Source: Mesorhizobium sp. (GTDB taxonomy: Bacteria > Pseudomonadota > Alphaproteobacteria > Rhizobiales > Rhizobiaceae). Taken from it: a DNA stretch of 64,000 nucleotides. The notes beneath the pieces are model-generated. The model ran no database searches and was not told the origin of the DNA. It saw only the letters and a list, made by a program, of their open reading frames with translations. Location: NCBI GenBank assembly GCA_004020645.1, contig SAQL01000008.1, positions 170,475 through 234,474 of the forward strand, written 5' to 3'. The translations under genes and the position numbers were made by a program. Below, in pieces: positions 41,778 through 50,067 of this stretch; the stretch's first letter is position 1, and every line of letters starts with the position of its first letter.

Positions 41778-43433
41778 ATGGCGGGACTTGCACGGAGCGT
41801 CGCTGCGGCGATCCTCCTGTTGTGGATGACGACGCTCGGCCTTGCCGCCGACCAGGTCATCCTCATTCTCGATGCTTCCGGTTCGATGTGGGCGCAGATC
41901 GACGGCAAGCCCAAGCTCGAAATCGCCCGCGAATCGCTGCGAACGGTGTTGCAATCGGTTCCCGCCGATAGGGAAATCGGCTTCATGGCCTATGGCCATC
42001 GCGAGAAGGGCAGTTGCGAGGATATCGAGCTCATCGTGCCGCCGCAGGCCGGCTCGGCAGCTGCTGTTTCCACTGCCGCCGACAGCCTGAAATTCCTAGG
42101 CAAGACGCCGCTGACATCAGCCGTAAGCCAAGCGGCCGAGGCGCTGAAATACACCGAGGACAAGGCCACCGTCATCCTGATCACCGACGGGCTCGAGACC
42201 TGCAATGGCGATCCGTGTGCGCTCGGCAAGGAACTGAAGGCTGCCGGCGTCGACTTCACCGTAGACGTCGTCGGCTTCGGCCTGAGCGCGGACGAGGGCA
42301 GGCAGGTTGCTTGCCTCGCCGACAACACCGGCGGCAGATACATCCAGGCGTCCGACGAGCAAGCGCTGCGGGACGCGCTGGTCGAAACCATCGCCGCCGC
42401 ACCTGCACCCGAACCAGCCCCTGCGCCGCAGCCGGCTCCCGAGCCGCAAAAGCCGGAGTTCAACTTCATGCCGACCGTGGTGCTCGCCGACGGCGGCGAT
42501 CCCGTCACCGACGGCAATTCCTGGAAGATCTACAAGGCAAAGTCCGACGGCACGCGCGGCGATTACGTCACCACCGAATACGGAGCCTACAAGGGCGATC
42601 TGGAGCCGGGCGGCTACATAATTGTCGCACGCTATGGCGAGGCCAGGACCGAACAGAAGATCACGGTCGAGCCAGGCCAGGCCTACAAACCCCTGCTCAC
42701 GCTGAATGCCGGCACGCTCCTCATCCATCCGCGGCCAAGCGAGGGCGCGGATGTGGCCGATGGCGCGGCTGTCGTGATCGCCTATCCGGGCGTCGATACG
42801 CCCGCGACCTATTATGGCGACACGAAGGTCGTACTGCCGGCCGGCGACCAGAAAGTGACGGTCAGGATCGGGCAGGGCGAGGTCACCGAAACCATCCCGC
42901 TCGCTGCCGGCAAGGTCGTCGACAGGGATATCATCGTCGGCGTCGGCCATGTCGTTGCCAACGCCTACTACACTGCCGGCGGCGACAAGGTCGACGGTTC
43001 GGGTATCGGCTTCAAGGTGTTCAAGGCAAAAAAGAAGATCGACGGGACGAGGCAAGAGGTGGCTCATGCCTATGGTCCCGACAGCAAGTTCGATCTGCCG
43101 CCCGATGACTATGTGCTGACGGCGACGGTCGACCTTGCCGTCGTTGAGCAGCCGTTCAGCGTCAAAGCCGGTGAGCATCAGGATCTGAAGATCGCCATCG
43201 ATGCCGGCGTGCTGGCGATCACCGCGCCAGGGGCCTCGAAGATCGAGATTTTCGATCCAAAGAAGGACATCAACGGCAACCGCAAATCCCTCGGCTACGC
43301 CTATGACGAGAAATATCAGGCGGCGCTGCCGGCCGGCGACTACGCGGTCGTCTCGAAGAGGTTGGACAACAGCTCAAAGGAAAGCACGGTGACCATCAAG
43401 GCCGGCGAGCGAGCCGAGCTGACGGTTCAATAG
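41778..43433 (+). CDS. VWA-domain exported protein
   Basis: 551 residues from ATG 41778 with GGGGGAG upstream. A signal peptide ends near residue 23. Residues 25-210 are a von Willebrand A domain with a complete MIDAS (DASGSM at 32-37, plus TPLTSA and ITDGLETC). A Pro/Ala linker (APAPEPAPAPQPAPEP) leads to repeated beta-sandwich units, each with a GDY/GDL-E/P-GGY-like pattern (about 240-551). Periplasmic or outer-membrane location is likely. No partner AAA ATPase is nearby, so it is not a MoxR-type system. Confidence 0.85.
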   Translation: MAGLARSVAAAILLLWMTTLGLAADQVILILDASGSMWAQIDGKPKLEIARESLRTVLQSVPADREIGFMAYGHREKGSCEDIELIVPPQAGSAAAVSTAADSLKFLGKTPLTSAVSQAAEALKYTEDKATVILITDGLETCNGDPCALGKELKAAGVDFTVDVVGFGLSADEGRQVACLADNTGGRYIQASDEQALRDALVETIAAAPAPEPAPAPQPAPEPQKPEFNFMPTVVLADGGDPVTDGNSWKIYKAKSDGTRGDYVTTEYGAYKGDLEPGGYIIVARYGEARTEQKITVEPGQAYKPLLTLNAGTLLIHPRPSEGADVADGAAVVIAYPGVDTPATYYGDTKVVLPAGDQKVTVRIGQGEVTETIPLAAGKVVDRDIIVGVGHVVANAYYTAGGDKVDGSGIGFKVFKAKKKIDGTRQEVAHAYGPDSKFDLPPDDYVLTATVDLAVVEQPFSVKAGEHQDLKIAIDAGVLAITAPGASKIEIFDPKKDINGNRKSLGYAYDEKYQAALPAGDYAVVSKRLDNSSKESTVTIKAGERAELTVQ

Positions 43434-43769
43434 AAGCGTAATTCGACACCAGTGTCGATTGCTCGCGGGGGGAAACCCGCCCGGCCTTGAAGGCGCAAGG
43501 TATCGAGGCGATCAACTGATCGTTAGATAAGCATACGCCCCACAATTGCCGAGCTTGGCATTGGATTGCGGCCGGCGCTGTGTCGTACAGATCGGACTGG
43601 CATTCGCATTTCTGCCTCGCAGGCAGCGTCGACGCGAACTAGTCGGCTGAACGTCCGAAAATGATGATGGTCAGTCGATCAGTCGCACCCGACCTCGGCT
43701 CGCTGCGGCAAAACCGTCACAACTGGACGGCGACAGTCGGCACTCCACAGGCCTCACCGCATCTGAACC
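43434..43769. other. Intergenic region with two small palindromes
   Basis: CGACACCAGTGTCG at about 43446-43459 and GCGGG..CCCGC at about 43468-43484 follow the VWA gene and could together act as its terminator, though no T-run follows. The remainder shows no gene. Confidence 0.4.
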
Positions 43770-44072
43770 TCACCACTCGCGCACGAGCACGAATGACCAA
43801 AGGCCATCTCTTTGCACTCCGAGCAGCGGCCGGTACGCGATTGTGTCCCTTTCCGCGTCGCCCGTGACGGGACCGATATTGCGGGCTGGACCGATGAAAG
43901 CGAGCGGGCGATCGCTTTCAGTCTTCACTAGATAGGCGAACGTCTCGTCCTCGGGGTCCGCCGCCCGATCTCCTATGTATGTAGGACCGACCATTGAGGA
44001 ATCGGCTACGGCAGCGCCGCAAAGCGCGGTCACGCCGGCTAGAACACTCATCGCCAATGTTAGTTTCGTCAT
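43770..44072 (-). CDS. Small exported protein
   Basis: 100 residues from ATG 44072, with GGGAGT upstream. Signal peptide MTKLTLAMSVLAGVTALCGA, cut near AVADS. The mature part is acidic with no cysteine. Not recognised as a named family. Divergent from the winged-helix regulator at 44222. Confidence 0.6.
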   Translation of the reverse strand: MTKLTLAMSVLAGVTALCGAAVADSSMVGPTYIGDRAADPEDETFAYLVKTESDRPLAFIGPARNIGPVTGDAERDTIAYRPLLGVQRDGLWSFVLVREW

Positions 44073-44221
44073 ATCATTAACTCCCTTGGTGCTGTGCTAA
44101 GCTACGGACCGATTTCCGTTCAGGTTGGCCCGAGGTGGAGAGCATCGGCGATTTCGCGGCGCCAATCCTGAAGAAGCTCCGAATTGATCGCAAAATTTTT
44201 CCGAAGGTCGTATGATAGGCC

Positions 44222-45757
44222 ATGGCGCCTCAGCGCTTCACATTCGGTCCCTTTATGCTCGATGCTGGCAGCAGCGCACTAATCGAGCACGGCCTGCCTG
44301 TTGCGATTGGAAGCAAACCCCTCGCGCTGCTGCAGGCCTTGGTGGAGGCGCGCGGTCAAGTGGTGCCCAAGGCGGCTTTGATGGACGCTGCCTGGCCGAA
44401 TACCAACGTGGAAGAAAGCAATCTGACGGTCCAGATCGCCGCCCTTCGCAGGCGGCTGCGGGTCTCGCCCGACGGGGAAGAGTGGATCGCGACTTTCCCG
44501 CGCGTGGGCTATCGGTTCGCAGGCTCGCTCACCATCCAAGAGCCCGAGGCTCCAATCGTCGAAGCCGGCCCGGCGCTCGAAGCGGACCCCTCGATCGCTG
44601 TCTTGCCCTTTGCGAACATGAGCCTCGATCCGGAGCAGGCGCATTTCGCCGACGGTTTGGTGGACGATCTAATCACCGACCTGTCGAAGGTGCCGGGTCT
44701 CCTGGTCATCGCAAGCCATTCATCGTTCGCTTTCAAAGCAAGGTCCGCCGATAGTCAATCGATCGCGAAGGAACTCGGCGTCCGCTATGTCATCGAGGGC
44801 AGCGTGCGCCGCGTCGCAGGCCAGGTCAGAATTGGGGTTCATCTCACTGAGACGACGATGAACAGATGTCTTTGGGCCGAGCGGTTTGATGGCGATCTGG
44901 CCGACGTCTTTCGGCTGCAGGACCAAGTAGTACGCAAGGTCGTCGCGGCTCTGGCGAACGTGCTGCCGCTTGAACGAGTGCTCGATGACGCGCCGTCTAC
45001 CCCGCGCCGGACGACGATTATCGAAGCGTATGATTTCCTCGTTCGCGGGCGCGTTCTTGTCATGCACTCGCCCGCCGGAAACAATCTTGCTCGTACTCTC
45101 CTCGCCAAGGCCATCGACCTCGATCCGAATCTGGCGGAGGCCCACGCATGGCTCGCCATCTCGCACTACGGCGCGGCGATTAACTATGGGGAGGACTTTA
45201 AAGCGAACCAGGCTCTCGGGCTCGCTTACGCTCAGAACGCCATGTCGCTCGACATGAGCGATTTGGGGCATCGCGCCCTTGGGTATGCTCGGCTCTGTGA
45301 GGGCAAACTCGAAGAGGCGGAGTCCGCATTCCAAACGGCGCTGCGGATCAATCCGAACCATGCCGACACTCTGGCGAACATGGCGGGCTTGAGGGTCCTG
45401 CAAGGTCAGCCCCACGATGCCATCGAACTGGCCGAGCATGCTCTCCGCCTCAACCCCTATCCGCCGGGTTGGTACTACTGGGACCTCGGCTTCGCGTACT
45501 ATGCCGCCGGCCATTATACTGAGGCGGTCAGGGTTCTCCGCAAGGAGGAGGTTGGCCGGCTACCGGCAAAGCGCATCCTTGCGGCGAGCTTGGCGCAGCT
45601 CGGTCAGCTCACCGAAGCTCACGAGGAAGCCTGTCGGTTCCTTGAGACAAATCCCGGCTTCCTCGCATCTCGTTGGGCAGCTACGCAGCCTTTTAGACGC
45701 GATGAGGACCGGCAGCATTTCGTTGACGGCTACATCAAGGCGGGTTTGCCGCTGTAG
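44222..45757 (+). CDS. Winged-helix regulator with TolB-like and TPR domains
   Basis: 511 residues. Residues 1-100 are an OmpR/PhoB-type winged helix (FTFGPFMLDAGSSALIEHGL, VEESNLTVQIAALRRRLRV, VGYRFAG). A linker follows, then a TolB-like block (SIAVLPFANMSLDPEQAHFA, DGLVDDLITDLSKVPGLLVI) and TPR repeats to the end (AIDLDPNLAEAHAWLAISHY, ALRINPNHADTLANMAGLRV). The layout matches CadC/HilA-type regulators and the C-terminal part of many rhizobial adenylate cyclases. No membrane helix is predicted, so it is a soluble regulator. Target unknown. Confidence 0.85.
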   Translation: MAPQRFTFGPFMLDAGSSALIEHGLPVAIGSKPLALLQALVEARGQVVPKAALMDAAWPNTNVEESNLTVQIAALRRRLRVSPDGEEWIATFPRVGYRFAGSLTIQEPEAPIVEAGPALEADPSIAVLPFANMSLDPEQAHFADGLVDDLITDLSKVPGLLVIASHSSFAFKARSADSQSIAKELGVRYVIEGSVRRVAGQVRIGVHLTETTMNRCLWAERFDGDLADVFRLQDQVVRKVVAALANVLPLERVLDDAPSTPRRTTIIEAYDFLVRGRVLVMHSPAGNNLARTLLAKAIDLDPNLAEAHAWLAISHYGAAINYGEDFKANQALGLAYAQNAMSLDMSDLGHRALGYARLCEGKLEEAESAFQTALRINPNHADTLANMAGLRVLQGQPHDAIELAEHALRLNPYPPGWYYWDLGFAYYAAGHYTEAVRVLRKEEVGRLPAKRILAASLAQLGQLTEAHEEACRFLETNPGFLASRWAATQPFRRDEDRQHFVDGYIKAGLPL

Positions 45758-45839
45758 GCCTAGCCGACTGCGATACTTTCTCCGGCCCGCGCAGGCTCGG
45801 AATTAATATAGCCGCCCCGCAACCGATTGTCCCGATCTT

Positions 45840-46036
45840 CTATCGCCGCGGCATCCTGCTCTCGCCACGCCCGTCGCCGTAGAGATCACTGCCCTCGACA
45901 ATCACGTTATCCAGATCGACACCGATGCGCAGCACGATGCGCGAGACGCGACCTTCGCGGCATCGCTTGCAAAGGTCCGGAGGTGGCGCGACCTGCTCGT
46001 TCCGATCGGTGAGACAGACGGCAGGAAACCACCCAT
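45840..46036 (-). pseudogene. Remnant of a class III nucleotide cyclase gene
   Basis: The minus-strand frame ends VLRIGVDLDNVIVEGSDLYG then DGRGESRMPRR. This corresponds to the cyclase block RIGINLGDVIVEGDDIYGDG found in intact members, but the following NVASR is replaced by a shifted RGESR. Only about 35 residues are left, fused to a frame that begins in the 67-bp repeat. It lies downstream of the intact hydrolase-cyclase gene, so it may derive from a lost third cyclase. Confidence 0.55.
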
Positions 46037-46103
46037 TTGAGACGTAGAACGCTCCATCGCGGTATAATCCGAGCCGATGCTCCGGCCGGCTCGATCGCGC
46101 CAT
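46037..46103. repeat. 67-bp repeat, copy 2
   Basis: Two mismatches from 23448-23514. On the minus strand it opens a frame MARSSRPEHRLGLYRDGAFY that runs on to 45840 into the cyclase remnant. It lies 155 bp beyond the 3' end of the hydrolase-cyclase gene, in the opposite orientation relative to that gene compared with copy 1. Confidence 0.8.
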
Positions 46104-46257
46104 AACCGGACCCAGAGATCGGAAACGAGTAAGGTCGCATCACGGCTGCTTTGCGGATCTTTGCCGAAGGACGGCCGACGGGAAGCCGTCCCAGAGCGGA
46201 AGTTCGGCAGGCCTGAGTGTGAGGGTCAGGCGGCACCTTCGATCCGCCGGAGGACTA

Positions 46258-47565
46258 TCAGCTGATGGCGCGAAATATCTGCCATTTTTCTGGAATGCCC
46301 TTCAGGGTGTGGGTTCCGAAGTTCTCGAACTTGATGCCAGAGCCCGCGACCAGATCCTTCACAGTACGCGAAACGAGCACGTCATCGGCACGACCGAGAT
46401 GCGCTACACGCGACGCGATGTGCACGGCGATCCCGCGCACGTCGTCATCGATCAGCTCAACCTCGCCTGTGTGCACGCCTATTCGCACTGGAACGTCCAG
46501 CCGCTGCAAAGAAGCGCGAATCGCGCTGGCGCAATGGATAGCCCGTGCCGGACCATCAAAGGTGGCCAAAAAGCCGTCGCCGAGGGTTTTCACTTCTTTC
46601 CCTCGGAAGTTTGAAAGCTCCTGACGCACCGTCTTGTCATGGGTTTTAAGTAGGTCGCTCCAGCCGAGATCGCCTCTGGAATCCACGCGCGCTGTCGAAC
46701 CGACGATGTCGGTAAATACGACTGTGGAGAGCACGCGGTCGATGACAGTGGACGACCGTGATCCGGTCAAGAATTCCCGCATCTCCGCCAGTATCCAGTC
46801 ACCGGCATCGAGGAATGGGATGTGATCGGTTCCCGGGAACTCAACCAACCGGGCATGCGGGATGCCAGCGGCCAACTCGCGACCGCCTTCGACGCTGATC
46901 AAGGTGTCGTCCGTCAGGTGGAGAACCAGGGTTGGAACCTGAATGGAATGCAGGATTCCGGAAATATCGATCTCGCGATTCATGCGCATGAGCGCCATCG
47001 CGGCAGACGGGCTGGCGCCGAGCCGCTCGAATTTGCCCCACCACTGCTGCAGCGCAGCGTCATCGGCCTTCGAAGGGGCGAAGTTCGGCAGACTCGCGCC
47101 GCTGCCCCAGTGCTCGTCGATGTAGCTGATCAGAGCTTCGAACTCCTCATCGGTCGCTATCCAGTGGAGAAACCGCGCAAAAGCGCCGTAGAGCACGAGC
47201 GATTGGGTCCTCTCAGGGTGGCTGGCGGCGAAGAGCGCGGCAAGCGATCCGCCTTCTGAAATTCCAAACTGGGCCGCGCTCTCAATGCCAACCGCGTCCA
47301 TGACGGCGCGAACGTCGTCCATGCGCTCATCCATGACCGGCAGGTGTGCGACGCGGTCGGAGAGTCCGGTGCCGCGCTTATCGAAAAGGATAACGCGGCA
47401 AAAGCTCCCGAGCTTGCCCAGCCAGCGCGCAAAACGCGGCTCGTCCCAATAATTTTCGATGTGAGATACGAATCCCGGTGCCATGACGAGGTCGCGGCCC
47501 TCGCCGAAAACCTGGTAGGCAACGTGGACATCGCCGCTCTTGGCATAATGCGTGGTGGGCTGCAT
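46258..47565 (-). CDS. Alpha/beta hydrolase fused to class III adenylate cyclase (hydrolase first)
   Basis: 435 residues from ATG 47565, preceded by GGGAGG; 13 further codons upstream are less likely. Residues 1-265 form an alpha/beta hydrolase with DKRGTGLSD, nucleophile S103 in FGISEGG, Asp in LHLTDDTLI and His in FPGTDHIPF. Residues 275-435 form a class III cyclase with D286 and D330 (VVFTDIVGSTARVD, KTLGDGFLATF), K326 and R385 (HIASRVAHL); the Asn at the usual N-x3-R position is His382. Domain order is the reverse of the fusion at 21992-23386. Confidence 0.88.
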   Translation of the reverse strand: MQPTTHYAKSGDVHVAYQVFGEGRDLVMAPGFVSHIENYWDEPRFARWLGKLGSFCRVILFDKRGTGLSDRVAHLPVMDERMDDVRAVMDAVGIESAAQFGISEGGSLAALFAASHPERTQSLVLYGAFARFLHWIATDEEFEALISYIDEHWGSGASLPNFAPSKADDAALQQWWGKFERLGASPSAAMALMRMNREIDISGILHSIQVPTLVLHLTDDTLISVEGGRELAAGIPHARLVEFPGTDHIPFLDAGDWILAEMREFLTGSRSSTVIDRVLSTVVFTDIVGSTARVDSRGDLGWSDLLKTHDKTVRQELSNFRGKEVKTLGDGFLATFDGPARAIHCASAIRASLQRLDVPVRIGVHTGEVELIDDDVRGIAVHIASRVAHLGRADDVLVSRTVKDLVAGSGIKFENFGTHTLKGIPEKWQIFRAIS

Positions 47566-47829
47566 ATCGGATACCTCCCGCGATTTGCTTATGCACTCCT
47601 TCAATCACGGAGCCAAAGCGGCCCGGGAAGCGTAATGATCTATCCTTCGCAACGCCGTGGCAGCCGCTTATCTTATCACATGCTCAGCTTCGATTCTCGC
47701 CGAACGTGGCGCGGTGCTGGTGCCGTCGCGCGGGAGAAAAATTGGTGATGCGCTCATACGCTGGTGAGCCCGCTTCAAGCGGGACTACCACGACTAGCCC
47801 CACCGGAAGGGCTGGACAGTTCCGGTTCC

Positions 47830-48450
47830 ACGGTGGAACTAGACGCGGCCGCCGTCTCAGATCGCCCCTGATTGCCACGCGATGGTTGTGTCTGGCCGAG
47901 CAGAAGAGGTCGATACTTGACGATCTCCTCCAGCATGAAATCGAAGAACGCTCGGATTTTTCGGCCGCTTGTGCAGGTCGGGATGGGTGAGGATCCAGAA
48001 GCCGCCGATAAGGCCCGGCTGCGGATCAATGACGCGCACGATATCCTCTTCCGCATCGCCGATCTGGCACGGCAGCAAGCCCAGCCCAAAGCCCGATTGG
48101 ATAGCAAACAGGAGCCCCAGAACGCTGTTGCTGCGGCAGGCGATCTCGCAGTCCGGAGCCATTGCACGCAGCCAGCGCGCCGGTGTGATGTTTTCGATCG
48201 GCCCTTCGAATCCGATCAACTGACGGCCGTTGAGGTCGTCGGGCGTGGTCGGCCTGCCGGAACGTTCAACATAGCTGCGGCTGCCGTAGACCGCCCAGGA
48301 CTGGTCCGACAGTTTGCGTCCGATCAGCGAGTCGTTGCCAGGAGGTCCGGCGCGCAGCGCTACCTCAGCCTGCCCATCGCCTAGGTCATTGTAACGGTCC
48401 TCGATCAGCAGGTTGACACCTTGAGCAAGATTCACTTTCTCCGTCCATTC
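47830..48450 (-). pseudogene. LysR-type regulator remnant without DNA-binding domain
   Basis: The effector-binding half of a LysR protein is readable: VNLLIEDRYNDLGDGQAEVA, DSLIGRKLSDQSWAVYGSRS, LQSGFGLGLLPCQIGDAEED (seen as AIQSGFGLGLLPCQIG) and FWILTHPDLHKRPK. The last helix (FFDFMLEEIVKYRPLLLGQ) is in a different frame, so there is a frameshift at about 47955. Upstream of VNLL no HTH is found in any frame. The gene is both truncated and frameshifted. Confidence 0.75.
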
Positions 48451-48685
48451 CCGAAGTTCTGTCCCGCAACGGCTGAAAGTCCGCATTAAACGAATGTTGC
48501 CGTTTGTCTGTGTCGCTCCGAACAGCCGCCTTGGGTCAGAGCTTGCCGTAGAAGTTCTCCGAACGAAGAAGGGTCGGTAGCGGGAATTTAGCGCACTAGG
48601 CTGTAGAACTTTCAGTGTGCTTGCCATGGTACCTGCTAGGTTATGGTTATGCCCACTGATCCTGCTATTAGCCCCCACCAAATGC

Positions 48686-48713
48686 AAAGCCCGCACCGTG
48701 AGGCAGCGGGTTT
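48686..48713. terminator. Hairpin, twin of the one after the miniature lipoprotein
   Basis: AAAGCCCGC - ACCGTGAGGCA - GCGGGTTT. Same stem and nearly the same loop as the hairpin at 48876-48900. It ends with TTT, so it can act as a rho-independent terminator on the plus strand for whatever preceded it. Confidence 0.55.
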
Positions 48714-48794
48714 CCGATCAAACTTCGCGGAATAATGATGGACCTGAGACGTTGTCGATAGAGAACACCCTACCTACCATAGGAGGTTATCGAT

Positions 48795-48863
48795 ATGCGC
48801 CATTTCATCCTGTTTTCGGTATTACTTTTGACTCCCTGCATGACAGCACCACGCGGCAACTGA
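48795..48863 (+). CDS. Miniature lipoprotein (22 residues)
   Basis: Too short for usual gene finders. ATG 48795 is preceded by a perfect AGGAGG (48781-48786). The product reads MRHFILFSVLLLTPCMTAPR GN: a signal peptide with lipobox-like LLTPC, leaving a mature lipopeptide of about 8 residues. It is followed 12 bp later by a strong hairpin with T-tract, making a complete tiny transcription unit. It resembles entericidin-size lipoproteins in form only. Confidence 0.5.
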   Translation: MRHFILFSVLLLTPCMTAPRGN

Positions 48864-48875
48864 CCGCCCCAGCAA

Positions 48876-48903
48876 AAGCCCGCCGTGAGGCAGCGGGTTT
48901 CCC
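48876..48903 (+). terminator. Rho-independent terminator of the miniature lipoprotein unit
   Basis: AAAGCCCGC - CGTGAGGCA - GCGGGTTT, an 8-bp GC-rich stem preceded by an A-tract and followed by TTT, starting 12 bp after the stop codon at 48863. Confidence 0.65.
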
Positions 48904-48929
48904 GGGGAAGCGTACGGCATGAGCCCATA

Positions 48930-49062
48930 AATGCGGCTTTGCGAGCGACCTCGGCCAACGAAGTCGGCCGATATTCCAGCAGGGCCCGCCGCTTCTCGTC
49001 TACGATCTGGCCAAGGGCCTTGCACCGTGGCGAGCCGAACTCCTCGTCGGGAACGGCGCAAA
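48930..49062 (-). pseudogene. C-terminal fragment of a small conserved gene
   Basis: The minus strand reads GSPRCKALGQIVDEKRRALL then EYRPTSLAEVARKAAFM and SCRTL. This resembles the end of a common rhizobial protein of unknown function (recalled). It is cut at about 49062, where an Xre-like fragment on the other strand begins. The start and most of the body are missing. Confidence 0.4.
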
Positions 49063-49288
49063 ATGACTTGGTAGCGGAAACGCGACTGTCACTAACGACA
49101 GTCAGGCGCATGGAAGATTCGGCGATAGGTCCAGGCCGAAGCTCTGCCGAGAATGTTAGCGCCGTTCAAAAGGCGCTGGAGGCGGCCGGGGTTCAGTTCA
49201 TTCCAGAGAATGGCGGCGGGGCCGGCGTCAGGTTGGCCAAGCCGAAGGGCCGCCAAGATCGAGCCACCGATCCATCAACCATTGCTTA
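49058..49288 (+). pseudogene. Xre-type HTH regulator fragment
   Basis: Reads AQNDLVAETRLSLTTVRRME, then NVSAVQKALEAAGVQFIPEN and GGGAGVRLAKPKG, the standard C-terminal two-thirds of the small rhizobial Xre proteins that end FIPENGGG-GVRL. The N-terminal helix (usually RAARALL-WSQ) is missing and replaced by the neighbouring fragment. No start or ribosome binding site at the junction. Confidence 0.6.
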
Positions 49289-49561
49289 ACCAAACTTGCG
49301 CTCATCCGTGGGTCGTTAGTAAGGATTATGTGGGGTCGAACATTGGCCAAGTGACAATTGAGTTCATATAGCGCCAGCCAGGCGAGCACCCCCAAGGCTC
49401 GCTGGTCAGGCCCAGCGGTTCCCCCCAACCAAGCCGCTGGGCCGCTCGAACTTGCGCAACGGGTGGCGCGGACTTCATGACCCGGAATTAAAGCGGCGCC
49501 GGCCCATTCATAAGTCAGCCGGCAACATCGACCTGATCAGAGCGACGATCTCCAGGCGATG
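49289..49561. other. Intergenic stretch without recognised content
   Basis: Follows the Xre fragment and precedes the sRNA candidates. Composition is normal and there are no protein-like frames. Confidence 0.4.
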
Positions 49562-49658
49562 AAAAATCAGGAGCCCACGCCTTCCTGGGAGAGGACGCGG
49601 GCTGATCGGAGGACACCGATCTCGCAGCATGTGCCTGCGAAAACATGCTGCAGAATCC
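49562..49658 (-). ncRNA. Candidate sRNA, unit 2 (three hairpins, T-run terminator)
   Basis: Read on the minus strand: hairpin 1 GCAGCATGT/ACATGCTGC (49624-49651), hairpin 2 GATCGG/CCGATC with loop TGTCCT (49604-49621), hairpin 3 GCCCGCGTCC...GGCGTGGGC with CU-rich loop TCTCCCAGGA (49573-49602), then TCCTGATTTTT. Upstream, GGAAC-N16-AGTT (49660-49684) resembles an EcfG general-stress promoter (GGAAC-N16/17-CGTT). Three hairpins with CUCUCC-type loops resemble the alpha-r14/cuckoo sRNA group, which carry anti-Shine-Dalgarno motifs. Size about 95 nt. Confidence 0.5.
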
Positions 49659-49699
49659 AAACTTTTGTCTCAAGCCTTTGTTCCACAAAGCCCACAACA

Positions 49700-49800
49700 C
49701 CTTGAGCCCGCGCCTCTGGCGGAGAGCGCGGGCCCGATCGGGTTTAGGGCCCCGATCTGCAGCGAGCAAGCGGAGGAGGCTTGCACCGCTGCTCACAGAC
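49700..49800 (-). ncRNA. Candidate sRNA, unit 1 (three hairpins, tandem to unit 2)
   Basis: Minus strand: hairpin 1 GCAGCG...CGCTGC with inner GCAAGC/GCTTGC and loop CTCCTCC (49759-49792), hairpin 2 GATCGGG/CCCGATC (49736-49757), hairpin 3 GCCCGCGC/GCGCGGGC with CU-rich loop TCTCCGCCAGAG (49706-49733). Order and sequence of the three match unit 2, so the two are a tandem duplication. GGAAC again lies 29 nt upstream of hairpin 1 (49822-49826), but the -10 part does not match EcfG. No T-run follows hairpin 3, so this unit may read through into unit 2. Confidence 0.45.
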
Positions 49801-49826
49801 AATAATTTAGAATGCACTAATGTTCC

Positions 49827-50067
49827 GCTTTGCCCTGTCGTTCCGTGCGGCCCCGTCGAGCCGAGCGCGCCCTCGACTGATCGCGCCAGTCGGCTAAGGC
49901 TTCTGGACTCTCGCCCGCAATGGACGCATTCTCCCCACGGGGAGAAGGGGCGTGAGCAAAGCCCACCGTTATCAAGGTGCCAATCAGGCTAACCGGTTTG
50001 ACGACAATTCGGCAGCTCCCGTTGCGAGCACACCGCTAGCAATTGGTACCACTGGCCAATCCATATC
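49827..50067. other. Intergenic region upstream of the broken MFS gene
   Basis: Contains the small palindrome TTCTCCCCACGGGGAGAAG (about 49931-49949), a form often dispersed in rhizobial intergenic regions. No start of the MFS gene could be found here. Confidence 0.4.

Noticed and set aside
41778..43433. VWA protein as part of a MoxR/TerY-type system
   Set aside because: Neighbours are a GlxA regulator and a small exported protein; no AAA ATPase or phosphatase partner is present.
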